DNA of 64,000 nt from Hymenobacter mucosus (GCF_900188255.1 NZ_FZNS01000011.1:1-64000); one strand, 5' to 3'. Positions 8,992 through 18,575 are shown, numbered from the stretch's first letter. A program made the numbers and translations. Notes: generated from the sequence alone by a model not told the origin.

Positions 8992-9540
8992 TCACCACTG
9001 CAGCGGCACCCCCAGCTCCCGCGCTAGCGGCGCGGCGGCTGAGGCATACAGCAATTGTAGTAGCTCATTGGCCGCGGGGGCCAGTTCCACAGCGTAGTCT
9101 TCATGGAGCTTGGCGGCTTGCTTAAGAGCTTCGTGGGTGCGGCGGGCCAAGTGCTGCAACAGGGGCTGGGTGGGGCCGTGCAAGCGGCTCACCGCCTCGG
9201 GCTGGTGGCGCAGTACATTAAGCAGCAGCCGTAGCGTTAGCTCTACTTCACCAAAGGCGTCGCCCGTGATGCGGGTATGGTAGGCCAAGCGGGCCTGCAA
9301 CTGGCGTACTACCACCAGCAGGTCGTTGGGGGTTTGGTGGTAGCCGCGCACCGGGTCATCTACCTGGGTACGTAAGCGTAAGCGCCGGTCTTCTAATGCA
9401 TCTTCGCCTTCCAAAAGGCGGAAGCTAAGTTGCTCCATCAACACCGCGTCTTGGGCTACTAAACGGCTAAGAAGCTGATCTTTTTCTTTCTGGGGGAGGG
9501 CAAGAAGGGCTTTGCGAAGGTCGGGGGTAAGGGTAGGCAT
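8992..9540 (-). CDS. Conserved-looking helical protein, unknown function
   Basis: This 182-residue soluble protein is almost entirely helical, with no cysteine and no membrane segment. It begins MPTLTPDLRKALLALPQKEKDQLLSRLV and contains leucine-rich amphipathic helices throughout (VVVRQLQARLAYHTRI, ELTLRLLLNVLRHQ). The regular leucine pattern and codon use argue for a real gene. I do not recognise the family. Its stop is close to the start region of the next minus-strand gene (185 bases), so the two might be co-transcribed. Confidence 0.6.
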   Translation of the reverse strand: MPTLTPDLRKALLALPQKEKDQLLSRLVAQDAVLMEQLSFRLLEGEDALEDRRLRLRTQVDDPVRGYHQTPNDLLVVVRQLQARLAYHTRITGDAFGEVELTLRLLLNVLRHQPEAVSRLHGPTQPLLQHLARRTHEALKQAAKLHEDYAVELAPAANELLQLLYASAAAPLARELGVPLQW

Positions 9541-9618
9541 GGGGCAGAAGTTGTGCTGTAAGCTACAATAAGAAGCCTACACCCAGTTCCGCCGTAGGGC
9601 AGCTACCTCAAACTCCAA

Positions 9619-9669
9619 GCGCTGGTAGGGTATCGTGCTACAGCTTCTGCCACGATACCCTACCAGCGC
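9619..9669 (-). terminator. Long perfect hairpin, probable terminator of the sugar dehydrogenase gene
   Basis: A perfect 19-bp inverted repeat (left arm GCGCTGGTAGGGTATCGTG) flanks a 13-base loop, 29 bases past the dehydrogenase stop. It has no clear U run, so it may stabilise the 3' end rather than, or as well as, terminate. Confidence 0.65.
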
Positions 9670-9697
9670 CTGACGCTTGTAAGACAGCTACTGAGGG

Positions 9698-10927
9698 CTA
9701 GCTGCGCTTCTTGGTTTTCTTGGTAGCCTCACTTGCCTTGGCGGCGTAGGCCACGCGGTAGATGACACCGTTGTCGTCGTCAGATACCAGCAACGAGCCG
9801 TCGGAGGCTTGCACAATACTGCAAGGCCGCCCAAATTCCGATTTGTCGTTTTCTACCAGCCAGCCGGTCACAAAGTCCTCAAACTGCTGAGCCTTGCCTT
9901 GCTCGTCGAAGTGTACACGTACAATCTTATAGCCCGAGGGCTGAGCCCGGTTCCAAGAGCCGTGCATGGTTACGAAGGCGTCGTTGCGGTACTGCTGCGG
10001 AAACTGTTGGCCCCGGTTGAAAACCATGCCCAGAGGCGCAGAGTGGGCTTTATATAGGAGTAGGGGCCGCACCGCTTTGGCGTCAAACTGCTCGTAAGAG
10101 TCGCCCGACTTGGGCTTGTTAGCGGGGTAAGGCTTGCCATCGGCAATGATGGAAGGCCAGCCGTAGTGCCCTCCTTCTTTAATCTGGTTGAATTCTTCCT
10201 GCTGATCTTCGTCCCCCAGCCAATCAATACCGTGGTCGAGGCCGTAGAGCTGCTTCGTGGTAGGGTGCCAGTCGAACCCAATGGTGTTGCGCAAGCCCTG
10301 GGCATACACGCGGCGGCCCGAGCCATCGGTATTCACTTGCAAAAGGGTTGCATTCTCGGGGTTGTCTTCATCGCAGGCGTTGCACGTGCTACCGACTGAT
10401 AGATAAAGCTTGCCGTCGGGCCCGAAACCCAGGGTGCGGTTAGCATGCTGGCCAGCGTCGGGAAGGTCGTTGTACAGCATCTTCAGCTCGCCCAGGGTGC
10501 CGTCGGGCCGCACGTCGGCTACGTATAGCTCCCGGATAGCCGCCATGTAAAGCTTGCCATCCTTTAGGGCTAGGCCATGCAGGTGGGGCTTCTGAGCTAC
10601 TTGCTGCATTACTTCAGCCTTGCCGTCCTTGTTGGCATCGCGCACCAAGGTCACAGTACCCTTCACCCGGTTAGAGACATACACGTCCCCATTGCTGGAC
10701 ACTGCCAGCATGCGGGGCATGTCGAGTCCCTCGGCGTATTTGCTGATGGTAAAGCCAACTGGTGCTTTAAGGCTAGCTATTCGCTCGGGCGTAGCGGGCA
10801 GTTTGTTGGGCAGGTAGATGTTGCCCGTCATGTGGAAAGGGGTAGCCGCAGGTGGCACGTTTTGGGCCGTGGCAGTGAGCCCAGCCACTAAAGCAGCAGC
10901 AAAGGGTAGAAGTAGTTTGGGAAACAT
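9698..10927 (-). CDS. PQQ-dependent sugar (sorbosone/aldose) dehydrogenase-like protein
   Basis: The 409-residue exported protein has a signal peptide (MFPKLLLPFAAALVAGLTATAQN) and a six-bladed beta-propeller of the soluble glucose/sorbosone dehydrogenase family. Family signatures include MPRMLAVSSNGDVYVSNR near the start, HANRTLGFGPDGKLYLSVGSTCNACDEDNPE, GLRNTIGFDWHPTTKQLYGLDHGIDWLGDE, MVFNRGQQFPQQYRNDAFVTMHGSWNR and SDDDNGVIYRV at the end. Family members oxidise sugars or aldehydes in the periplasm with PQQ as cofactor; the true substrate is unknown. The start at 10927 is chosen because it gives a clean signal peptide. A lysine-rich tail (KKTKKRS) is unusual. Confidence 0.88.
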   Translation of the reverse strand: MFPKLLLPFAAALVAGLTATAQNVPPAATPFHMTGNIYLPNKLPATPERIASLKAPVGFTISKYAEGLDMPRMLAVSSNGDVYVSNRVKGTVTLVRDANKDGKAEVMQQVAQKPHLHGLALKDGKLYMAAIRELYVADVRPDGTLGELKMLYNDLPDAGQHANRTLGFGPDGKLYLSVGSTCNACDEDNPENATLLQVNTDGSGRRVYAQGLRNTIGFDWHPTTKQLYGLDHGIDWLGDEDQQEEFNQIKEGGHYGWPSIIADGKPYPANKPKSGDSYEQFDAKAVRPLLLYKAHSAPLGMVFNRGQQFPQQYRNDAFVTMHGSWNRAQPSGYKIVRVHFDEQGKAQQFEDFVTGWLVENDKSEFGRPCSIVQASDGSLLVSDDDNGVIYRVAYAAKASEATKKTKKRS

Positions 10928-11078
10928 TGCACAGGTGAATAGTTGTGCTTGGTTCAACTCTAATCCATCCATTGAGGTTGCGTTACTATCCGCTTCGTCC
11001 CGCCTGCTTGTGCCCTATAAGGTCGAGGCAAATTATTCTGGTACCTGTAGCTGCTAGGCGTGGTCGAGCTACGGGTAT

Positions 11079-11146
11079 AAAACCTCTGTTGCCGGTTGCG
11101 GCGGCTCCCCAACGGGCAGCCATCCACAACCGGCAACAGAGGTTTT
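11079..11146 (-). terminator. Long bidirectional hairpin after the sugar transferase gene
   Basis: Arms AACCTCTGTTGCCGGTTG (left) and its exact complement (right) enclose a 28-base loop, with AAAA before the left arm and TTTTT after the right arm. It can terminate in either direction; on the minus strand it lies 22 bases after the sugar transferase stop. Confidence 0.8.
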
Positions 11147-11168
11147 TGCTACTAGGGTAGGAAATACG

Positions 11169-12059
11169 TTACACGTTCTCCGTTTGCAGCAATGCAGGGA
11201 AGGTTCTCAACAAAATGTTGATGTCCTTCTTAAAGGAGTAGTTAGTAGCATATTCCACGTCCAGTGCTTTGCGCTCTTCGGCCGACATATCGCCTTTGCC
11301 GCGCTTGCTTACCTGCCACAAACCCGTAATGCCGGCCGGTGCCAAGAAACGCGTCACAAACTCGTCGGTCGTTAGTTTTTCAGCCTCGTATACGGGCAGC
11401 GGGCGGTTGCCCACAAGCGACATATCTCCCATCAGCACATTGAAAAGCTGGGGTAGCTCGTCGATACTGGTGTTGCGGATAAACATGCCAATGCGCGTAA
11501 TGCGGGGGTCGTTGGCAATTTTGATGAATGTAGCGCCTTCCTGGGCCTTTTTGCTGAGCTGATATTGCTTTTCGCAAATCAGGTTGCCGCTCTTGTCAAT
11601 CAAACGGTCGGGGCAGGTGCCGGCAGCGGCCCCGCAGCAAGGGCATACATCGGCAGCATGTAGGGCCTCCGAGGAAGTAGCTGCCGCCTGGTATTGGTTA
11701 AGGTCTTTGATAGAAGACAGCATCTGGTCGGCATCCTGACGCATGGAGCGAAACTTCCAGAATCGGAACTTACGGTAGCCGGTACCTATGCGGTAGGAGT
11801 AGTACAACACGGGCCCCTTGGACTCTAGCTTAATAAGTAAGGCCACTACCAAAAACAAAGGCAGCAAGGCTAGCAAGATGAGGCCAGAAACCACGATATC
11901 AAAAATGCGCTTGCTTACGGGCATCTTAAACCGCTGAATGCTCGGTTTAGTGGTCCGCTTCACTTTTTTGGCCCGACGGCGCATCAGTGGCCGCCAGTTG
12001 GGCAGCAAAGGCTGAGGGGTGTTCCCGGGAGTGTAAATAGTAGGGGCTGAAGCATTCAT
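11169..12059 (-). CDS. Bacterial sugar transferase (polyprenyl-phosphate glycosyl-1-phosphate transferase)
   Basis: The 296-residue membrane enzyme is of the WbaP/EPS sugar transferase family, which puts the first sugar-phosphate on undecaprenyl phosphate for exopolysaccharide or O-antigen synthesis. Features in order are a basic N-terminus (MRRRAKKVKR), KRIFDIVVSGLILLALLPLFLVVALLIKLESKGPVLYYSYRIG (reentrant helix and conserved KR/D), KFRSM, then NTSIDELPQLFNVLMGDMSLVGNRP and GLWQVSKRG. It is the short form with only one membrane segment. A cysteine cluster (C139, C141, C142, C149, C162) sits between KFRSM and the catalytic core, where many relatives have only a loop. No other polysaccharide genes are nearby. 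Confidence 0.93.
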   Translation of the reverse strand: MNASAPTIYTPGNTPQPLLPNWRPLMRRRAKKVKRTTKPSIQRFKMPVSKRIFDIVVSGLILLALLPLFLVVALLIKLESKGPVLYYSYRIGTGYRKFRFWKFRSMRQDADQMLSSIKDLNQYQAAATSSEALHAADVCPCCGAAAGTCPDRLIDKSGNLICEKQYQLSKKAQEGATFIKIANDPRITRIGMFIRNTSIDELPQLFNVLMGDMSLVGNRPLPVYEAEKLTTDEFVTRFLAPAGITGLWQVSKRGKGDMSAEERKALDVEYATNYSFKKDINILLRTFPALLQTENV

Positions 12060-12928
12060 GACAAGGCGGATGTTAGTAGGTGTTGACCATCGGAAACCGG
12101 GAATTTTGGAAAGAAGGAGGTCAGGAATGGTGGGGTAGTGAAAGCAGAGCGAGAAAACAGAACAGGTTGCAACGGCAAGAGCATAGGCTCAGTAAGAATC
12201 AGCAGAGTAGCTTAGGCTACGTGGTGGGAAGTTGGCAACAAAAGCAGTGCCGACATACGCAGTTAGGGTGAAATAGGTGTTATCAAATATTTATTTGTGT
12301 TATTTTGTTTAGAAAAAAGTCTTTTTTCCGCGCAAACTCACACAAAGACCTCAGACAGCTAGTACAGCTATCCGAGAGCGGTGGGATATGGGAGAGGTAG
12401 GACGGCCGCCACCATACGAATTGGACCGCGTAGCATCAACTAGCAGACCCAAAGTGGCGTGCTACTACATACTAGTGGGATAGATGAGTAGCAAGTAAAA
12501 TTTACGTAATCAGGCAGTTAGATGGGAGGATGCCTGCGGGATAGGTAAGCGGAGCGAGAACTAGGTCGGCTTCTGGGTTTAACGTGCGGCAACTCATGTT
12601 ACGGGAGTTACGATACCATGGCGCTTGTCTCTGTTGTCAGCGGGTAATACGACTGTGTGGAACTGATGTTACAATTCGGTGTAAAAATATCCTTTAATTC
12701 AGTGTTTTGAAAGCCACGGTAGACGAAAGATAATATGATAAAATATATATATACTTTAGTTAACAAAATAATCAAATGCCAGTAATATAGTGATATGCAA
12801 TAACTTGCCTGAACGCTATGAGAGCAGGTTCAGTAGATAAATGCGCTGTATTACCATATAAAATTATTTTCTTCCTATTTCGGGAATAGATGAATTTGAG
12901 GCCAAAACGCTCTAGTGAGGGCGTGAAC
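12060..12928. other. 869-base gene-free region
   Basis: No convincing gene is seen in either direction. The left part is the leader of the sugar transferase gene and is GC-rich; from about 12,270 and again from 12,690 to 12,900 it becomes AT-rich (for example TATATATATACTTTAG near 12,745). A short imperfect stem (CTGAAC...GTTCAG near 12,812-12,835) lies near the 3' side of the hybrid kinase gene and could belong to its transcript end. I see no RNA gene. Confidence 0.5.
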
Positions 12929-14995
12929 CTAGCCTTGGAGCTGGCGGGTGAAAGCTCCTGCTGTACGCTCGGTGATGGCGCTCAACATATTCAACAAAGA
13001 GCTGTGCAGGTTAGCATCAGTGGGTGAGCGTAAGCTCTTTTCTAGCTGCTTAAGGCACTGAGTTGCTTCCTCCATCTGTAAGCTACCATACGTTGATTTC
13101 AGACTGTGCGTCAGCAGGGCCGCCGCCTTGGAATTGGCTTGGCTTAGTGCTTCCCGAAGCTGCTGCAACTGGGCCGGTACAGTATCCACAAACAACTGCT
13201 GCATCTTCCGAATAAACTCTGCGTCATGCGCTAAGCGACCGAGCTGTGAAAAGTTGTAAGCCGGGGCCGTGGTTGGGGTAGGAGCGGGAGTAGCGGAAGG
13301 CACCGTACGGCCAGAATGCGTAGCCACCAGCCGATACAAATCGGCCTCGTGGTAGGGCTTGGTAAGATAGGCAGTGAAGCCCTGCTGGGGGTAGCTCTCC
13401 ACTTCTTCCCGCATTGCGTTGGCTGTGAGGGCTATGATGGGCGCGTGGCGGTTGGGGTTGGGCGTATTACGTAGGTAGGCCACCGCCTCAATGCCCGTGA
13501 GGCGCGGCATCTGGATGTCCATCAAAATCAGGTCGTAGGGCTTGGTGCTGGCTAACTCCAGGGCTTCCTCGCCGTCGTGGGCTACGTCTACCACTACATC
13601 CCAGGAGTGAAGCATAGAGGTTGCCAGCAGCTTGTTTACGGAGTTGTCTTCAGCTAGCAGCACGTGCAGGCCCGGCAGCAAGCCTGGGTCCAGCATTGGC
13701 ACAGCCGATAGCAAGGAGGCCTCATCAGTAACGGGGTAGGTCAGCGTGAAGTGAAAGCAGCTCCCTTCGCCGGGCCGGCTTTCCAACCAAATGCGGCCGC
13801 CCTGTAACTCAAGCAGGCTTTTGCAGATAGACAAACCCAGCCCCGTACCTCCATAAACCCGAGAGGTACTGCTGGTAGCCTGGCGGAAGGCCCGGAAAAT
13901 CTTCTCCGACTGCTCGAAGCTAATGCCAATGCCCGTGTCCGTCACGCTGAAGGTAAGCTGTACCAGGGGCTCATCTGGCTCTTGGTACGCCTCCACGGCA
14001 ACTTCTACCTGCCCCGTATTGGTAAATTTAATAGCATTAGTCACCAGGTTCAGGAGTACTTGCCGCAGCCGGAAAGGGTCGCCGAGCACGGGCGGAATAG
14101 CCGAATCGGGAAAACGTGTACGCAGGGAGAGGCCTTTTTCCCGCGCCAGTACTTCCAGCGACCGAGCCGTGTCCCGTACGGTAGTAGTCACGTCGAAGGG
14201 TAATACTTCAAAGTCGATTTTCCCCAACTCAATCTTCGTAAAGTCGAGGATGTCGTTGATGACTGACAGCAAATTCTCGGCCGTGGAGATAATAATATCC
14301 AGCTGCTCTTGCTGAGGGTCAGGTAAATAGCCCTTACGCATAAGGCGCGACAAGCCCAGAATCCCATTCATAGGCGTCCGAATCTCATGACTCATGTTGG
14401 CAAGGAAGGCCTGCTGGTTTTTAGCTGCTTCTTCCGCTGCGGTGCAGGCTTGCTGCGCCCGCCGGACCTCAAGGGCTTGCATAGCCTGCTGGGCCAGAAG
14501 CTGCAGGAAGATCTGCTGAGGCCCCGTTAGGTGGCGTGGCCTGCTATCAAATACGCACAGGGCGCCAATGGCATGCCCATTGGGCGTCACGATAGGGTAG
14601 CCCGCGTAGAAGCGCACTTTGGGCCGCTGCTCTACCAGCGGGTTGTGCCGAAACAGAGGGTGAACCGTGGCATCTTCCACCATGAAAAGGCCATCCATCT
14701 GAATAGTTTGCCCACAGAAGGAAGCCGCCCGGTGCAGCTCCGGTAGGAGCACGCCCGTTTTAGCTTTGACCCACTGCCGGTTTTCGTCGATGAAGCTAAG
14801 GCAGGCTGATGGAACCCCGCACAGCTCGGCTGCTTGGCGTACTATATCGTCAAAGGCTGGCTCGGTATCGGAGTCCAGAATGCCATACGCCAGGAGTTCG
14901 GCTAAGCGTTCCTGCTCCCGTTCGTGGGACTTGTACGAGGGCAACCGGAAGGATGAAAACGTGGCCGGAGTGCGGGTGAGGGTGCTGGTTTCCAT
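12929..14995 (-). CDS. Hybrid sensor kinase GAF-HisKA-HATPase-REC-Hpt
   Basis: The 688-residue cytoplasmic phosphorelay protein has a GAF domain (about 40-170; LCGVPSACLSFIDENRQWVKA, FYAGYPIVTPNGHAIGALCVFD), a HisKA domain with phospho-acceptor His203 in ANMSHEIRTPMNGILG, and an HATPase with LVTNAIKFTNTG, DTGIGI and GGTGLGLSI. A receiver domain with Asp493 in LILMDIQMP and an Hpt domain with His630 in THSLKSTYGSL follow. No membrane segment is seen, so the stimulus is probably sensed inside the cell by GAF. The ATG at 14995 is preferred to one 12 codons upstream. A separate output regulator is expected but not adjacent. Confidence 0.93.
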   Translation of the reverse strand: METSTLTRTPATFSSFRLPSYKSHEREQERLAELLAYGILDSDTEPAFDDIVRQAAELCGVPSACLSFIDENRQWVKAKTGVLLPELHRAASFCGQTIQMDGLFMVEDATVHPLFRHNPLVEQRPKVRFYAGYPIVTPNGHAIGALCVFDSRPRHLTGPQQIFLQLLAQQAMQALEVRRAQQACTAAEEAAKNQQAFLANMSHEIRTPMNGILGLSRLMRKGYLPDPQQEQLDIIISTAENLLSVINDILDFTKIELGKIDFEVLPFDVTTTVRDTARSLEVLAREKGLSLRTRFPDSAIPPVLGDPFRLRQVLLNLVTNAIKFTNTGQVEVAVEAYQEPDEPLVQLTFSVTDTGIGISFEQSEKIFRAFRQATSSTSRVYGGTGLGLSICKSLLELQGGRIWLESRPGEGSCFHFTLTYPVTDEASLLSAVPMLDPGLLPGLHVLLAEDNSVNKLLATSMLHSWDVVVDVAHDGEEALELASTKPYDLILMDIQMPRLTGIEAVAYLRNTPNPNRHAPIIALTANAMREEVESYPQQGFTAYLTKPYHEADLYRLVATHSGRTVPSATPAPTPTTAPAYNFSQLGRLAHDAEFIRKMQQLFVDTVPAQLQQLREALSQANSKAAALLTHSLKSTYGSLQMEEATQCLKQLEKSLRSPTDANLHSSLLNMLSAITERTAGAFTRQLQG

Positions 14996-15560
14996 GGAAG
15001 ACGCAGTTATTCGGTGGTCGCGTAAGTGCACAGTATGTACCTGGGCGCCTAATAGTGTCTGCGGGTGGGACTGCGGAAGGTGCGGAACAGGAATACTACG
15101 CTATAATCTTTTAATAGTCAAGTATTGTTATATATATAACTAATAGTTAATGAGGTACTTGGTTGTTCTGCCCTGTTGAGTTTAGGAGGTACAGCGTAGT
15201 ACGGATGCCCGCGGCCTCAACAACCGTGCGCAAATTCTATTTGTGGTACGCTTGGCTAAAACTATTCTTAAAGTAATAACGGGTATAAGATAGCAACTAT
15301 AATGTTTTAATTAATATTGGTTACTTTATATAATTATGGCGTATAGGATGCGTGCAATAGCTAATGTATTCAGCATTAGGAGTATAAAGAATAATATATT
15401 TTTTAGTAACCTACTTGGTAGTTGACTACAAACTGGGGCCTTGAAGCTGAAGTACAGCGCGGACACTACAGTTGCTGAAGAAAGGAATCTTGAGTAAAAA
15501 TGCGCCGCCGGCAACGACAAAGGCCAAAGCCACGTCTCTACCGGGGCAACGTTACTTCTG
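14996..15560. other. 565-base divergent intergenic region
   Basis: The region lies between the hybrid kinase (leftward) and the TonB-dependent receptor (rightward), so it should hold both promoters. It is AT-rich around 15,100-15,150 and 15,240-15,400. I looked for a cobalamin or TPP riboswitch before the receptor and did not find their conserved boxes, and I could not place a convincing TAnnTTTG element. Confidence 0.5.
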
Positions 15561-17690
15561 ATGTCATACAAGTACCCAACCCTACTGCCCTTGTTAGGGC
15601 TGTTCCCTTGGTCCGCTCTGGGCCAAAACCTCACCAACCCCAGCCCCGATACCACCCGCGCCGTGGCTCTACCCGAGGCCACCGTAACGGGCTACGGCCA
15701 GCAACTGCCGCTACGTCGGACGGCGGCGGCCGTGGGCGTTATCGACGCGAGTATCTTTGCGCGGTTTCCGCAGAATGCTCTTACGCAAGCAGTCAACACA
15801 CTGCCTGGGGTGCGGCTAGAGGAGCGCGCCACGGCTAGCTACCGCCTCAGTGTGCGCGGTAGCACGCTACGCTCGCCTTTTGGTGTGCGCAACGTAAAAG
15901 TGTACTACCAAGGCATTCCTTTCACGGATGCAAGCGGTAGCACGGCCCTCAACTTGCTTGATCCTGCGCAGCTAGGTCGGCTAGAAGTGCTGAAGGGACC
16001 AGCGGCCAGTGTATACGGGGCCGGTACTGGTGGGGCAGTGCTGTTACAGAACTACCGTCCTGTTCCGGGGCAGGCCAGTGCCAGCGTGGCCTTCACCGCG
16101 GGAAGCTACGGATTGCGCCGCACCTCAGTAGTAGCCGATGTGGCAACGGCCACCGGCTACCTCCGGGCTCAGTACGCCCGTCAAACGCTCGACGGCTACC
16201 GCCAGCAGAGTGCCCTGCGCCGGGATGTGCTGGCCCTGGACGGAGAGTTTCAGCCTACCGCTAACCAAACGGTGGCGTTGCACGGCTTGTACTCCGATAT
16301 AAATTACCAACTGCCTGGGGGCCTCACACGAGCCCAGTACGAAGCCAACCCGCGGCAGGCGCGCCCAGGTACGGCCACCAGCCCCGGTACTGTAGCACAG
16401 CGGGCGTACTACGCCTCTCGTACCCTGCTGTTGGGCGGCACGCACGAGGTGCGCTTTACCCCGCGCCTAAGCACGCACACTACCTTATATGGTACGGGTA
16501 GCGTGATTCGGACTCCGTATTTGGTGGACTTCGAGCGTAACACCCGTTTGGAAGGCGGCGGACGTACCGCTCTGCGCTACCGCACCAGCTTGGCCAGTCG
16601 CACCTTGCGCTTGCAGGCAGGGGCCGAGGCTCAAACGGGATTTACCAGTGGCCGCAGCTATCAGAATGTGGGCGGCAACCCGGGAGCATTGCGCTACGAC
16701 GACGAAATTCGTGCTACCACGGGCTTTCTGTTTGCGCAAGCTGATTATGAGTTGCCAGCTGGCTTTCTGCTGACAGCGGGAGCTAGCTACAACCGGCTAC
16801 GCTACCGCATTGCTCGCCTCTCCGACGCCAACAGGCGCCCTCAGGACTACGAACTGGCGCGTGATTTTCGGCCAGAAGTGTCGCCACGGGTAGCGCTGCT
16901 GAAAGAACTGACGCCGCAGGTGTCGGTGTACGGAAGCGTAAGCACAGGCTTCTCGCCGCCCACTACCGAAGAAATCCGGCCTTCGGATGGAAGCCTAAAC
17001 CGCGACCTGCAAGCTGAGCGGGGCACTAACTACGAGGTGGGCGCACGCGGAACCTTGTGGCAAGAGCGTCTTCGCTTTGATATTGCCGCGTATAATTTCC
17101 GTCTTCGGCAAACCATTACTACCTATACTACCGACCAAGGAACTAGCCTATTCCGTAATGCTGGCGGCACGCGGCAGCGCGGCTTAGAGGCAGCCCTGAG
17201 CGGGTGGCTCTGGCGGCCCGAGGCAGTAACCCCGGTAAGCACTACCAACATCCCAGTAGTGGGCGCTGGCCTGCGGGCGTGGGCTAGCTACAGCTACAAT
17301 CATTATCGGTTTGCTGACTACCAGAGTGGGGGCCAGGACTACAGCGGCAACCGGCTGACGGGCACGGCTCCGCATACTCTCACAGCGGGACTGGATTTCA
17401 GTGAGCACCTTGGCTTCTACTTAAATCCCACGGTGAACCATCAGGCACGCCTACCACTCAATGATGCCAATACCGAATACGCCGCCGGCTACTGGACCTT
17501 TGGAAGCCGGGCGGGCTGGCGCCGCACGTTCGGTAGTGGCCTGGTGGTTGATCTTTTCGGTGGGGTAGAAAATGTTCTTGACCGGCAATACAGCCTCGGC
17601 AACGACTTAAACGCCTTTGGTGGGCGGTATTTTCAGCCGGCGCCTGGGCGCAACTGGTATAGCGGAGCCCAAGTACGCTGGGCCTGGTAG
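15561..17690 (+). CDS. TonB-dependent outer-membrane receptor (FecA-like)
   Basis: The 709-residue protein has a signal peptide (PTLLPLLGLFPWSALGQ), a TonB-box-like stretch (LPEATVTGYGQQLPLRRTAAAVGVID), a plug domain (NTLPGVRLEERATASYRLSVRGSTLRSPFG... LEVLKGPAASVYGAGTGGAVL) and a 22-strand-type barrel rich in aromatic-ended strands, closing with NWYSGAQVRWAW. The barrel contains SPRVALLKELTPQVSVYGSVSTGFSPPTTEEIRPS and LQAERGTNYEVGARGTL, typical of siderophore receptors. It imports an iron chelate or similar ligand with TonB energy. No carboxypeptidase-like domain or SusD partner is seen, arguing against glycan uptake. The ligand is unknown. Confidence 0.93.
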   Translation: MSYKYPTLLPLLGLFPWSALGQNLTNPSPDTTRAVALPEATVTGYGQQLPLRRTAAAVGVIDASIFARFPQNALTQAVNTLPGVRLEERATASYRLSVRGSTLRSPFGVRNVKVYYQGIPFTDASGSTALNLLDPAQLGRLEVLKGPAASVYGAGTGGAVLLQNYRPVPGQASASVAFTAGSYGLRRTSVVADVATATGYLRAQYARQTLDGYRQQSALRRDVLALDGEFQPTANQTVALHGLYSDINYQLPGGLTRAQYEANPRQARPGTATSPGTVAQRAYYASRTLLLGGTHEVRFTPRLSTHTTLYGTGSVIRTPYLVDFERNTRLEGGGRTALRYRTSLASRTLRLQAGAEAQTGFTSGRSYQNVGGNPGALRYDDEIRATTGFLFAQADYELPAGFLLTAGASYNRLRYRIARLSDANRRPQDYELARDFRPEVSPRVALLKELTPQVSVYGSVSTGFSPPTTEEIRPSDGSLNRDLQAERGTNYEVGARGTLWQERLRFDIAAYNFRLRQTITTYTTDQGTSLFRNAGGTRQRGLEAALSGWLWRPEAVTPVSTTNIPVVGAGLRAWASYSYNHYRFADYQSGGQDYSGNRLTGTAPHTLTAGLDFSEHLGFYLNPTVNHQARLPLNDANTEYAAGYWTFGSRAGWRRTFGSGLVVDLFGGVENVLDRQYSLGNDLNAFGGRYFQPAPGRNWYSGAQVRWAW

Positions 17691-17692
17691 AA

Positions 17693-17740
17693 AACTAGGC
17701 GTAAGGGTAGTAGGATGCCCTGCTACCCTTACGCCTAGTT
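17693..17740 (+). terminator. Bidirectional terminator between convergent genes
   Basis: A perfect 18-bp inverted repeat (AACTAGGCGTAAGGGTAG and complement) with a 12-base loop starts three bases after the receptor stop and ends 16 bases before the universal stress protein stop on the other strand. It can serve both transcripts. Confidence 0.8.
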
Positions 17741-17756
17741 GCACTACGTCAGAAGA

Positions 17757-18575
17757 CTAATCCAATGCTGGGAGCAGTACTACGGGAACATGCCCGTGCA
17801 ATACTACCTGCGACGTCACGCTACGGTTGAATAGCTGCCCCAGAAAGCTGCGTCGGCGCGCAATTAGCAGCAGCATATCGGCCTGGGTTTCGCTGACGCC
17901 CTGGAGAATACCCTGAGGAATTTGGCGGCACCGGACGCCGTGAGTATGCACTGAAGGTAATTCCCTAAGCAGGCCGCTATCCAGCACGGCTTGGTGGGCC
18001 TGGGGGCATTCATCGTTTTCCTCGGGCTCTACCACGTGCACAAGCGTCACGGTGGGCTTCAGAGTGTGAAGCAAGTCGCGGATGGGTTCTGTTTGCGGCT
18101 TCAGCGAAAAGCCATTGTTGTCGGCCGCAATGGTGATGCGGCGGGGCGGCACCGTCGCCGTCGAGTTGATGGGAATGATAAGCAGGGGCGTTCGGGTAGC
18201 CCGCAGAATGGTAAGCGACGTGCTGCTAACCAACTCATCGGGGGTTGTTTCGGTGTCGGGCTTGCCCAGCACAAGCAAGGCCGGCTGGTGGCGCTGGGCC
18301 GCATCGGCCACGGCTGCTGATACGCCATCTACCGTCGATTCTACCTGCACGGGTACGGCTAGGCCGCGGGTGCGCTCTTCCAGCGCGGCGGCTACCTCTC
18401 CTTCACTCAGGTGTTGGATATGACCAGTGAAAGCGTCGCGGTCTAGGAGTGACTCCCGGCGGATGTGCAGCAGAATTAAAGATGCACCTAAGGGGGCTGC
18501 CAAGGCGGCTGCGTAGTGGAGGGCCTGATCAGCTGCGGGGGTGAAGTCAGTCAGGATAAGTAAGGAAGTAGACAT
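17757..18575 (-). CDS. Universal stress protein, tandem UspA domains
   Basis: The 272-residue cytoplasmic protein carries two UspA folds. The first (about 1-140) has LLILTDFTPAADQALHYAAALAAPLGASLILLHI and LLVLGKPDTE..SSTSLTILRATRTPLLIIP. The second (about 150-272) has RRITIAADNNGFSL and LLLIARRRSFLGQLFNRSVTSQVVLHGHVPVVLLP, including the Gly/Ser pattern linked to ATP binding. The ATG at 18575 is preferred over a GTG two codons upstream. These proteins support survival under stress; the specific role is unknown. Confidence 0.92.
   Translation of the reverse strand: MSTSLLILTDFTPAADQALHYAAALAAPLGASLILLHIRRESLLDRDAFTGHIQHLSEGEVAAALEERTRGLAVPVQVESTVDGVSAAVADAAQRHQPALLVLGKPDTETTPDELVSSTSLTILRATRTPLLIIPINSTATVPPRRITIAADNNGFSLKPQTEPIRDLLHTLKPTVTLVHVVEPEENDECPQAHQAVLDSGLLRELPSVHTHGVRCRQIPQGILQGVSETQADMLLLIARRRSFLGQLFNRSVTSQVVLHGHVPVVLLPALD

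Noticed and set aside
15100..15560. Riboswitch before the TonB-dependent receptor
   Set aside because: Neither the cobalamin nor the TPP conserved boxes could be found, and the stretch is mostly AT-rich without a clear multi-stem structure.
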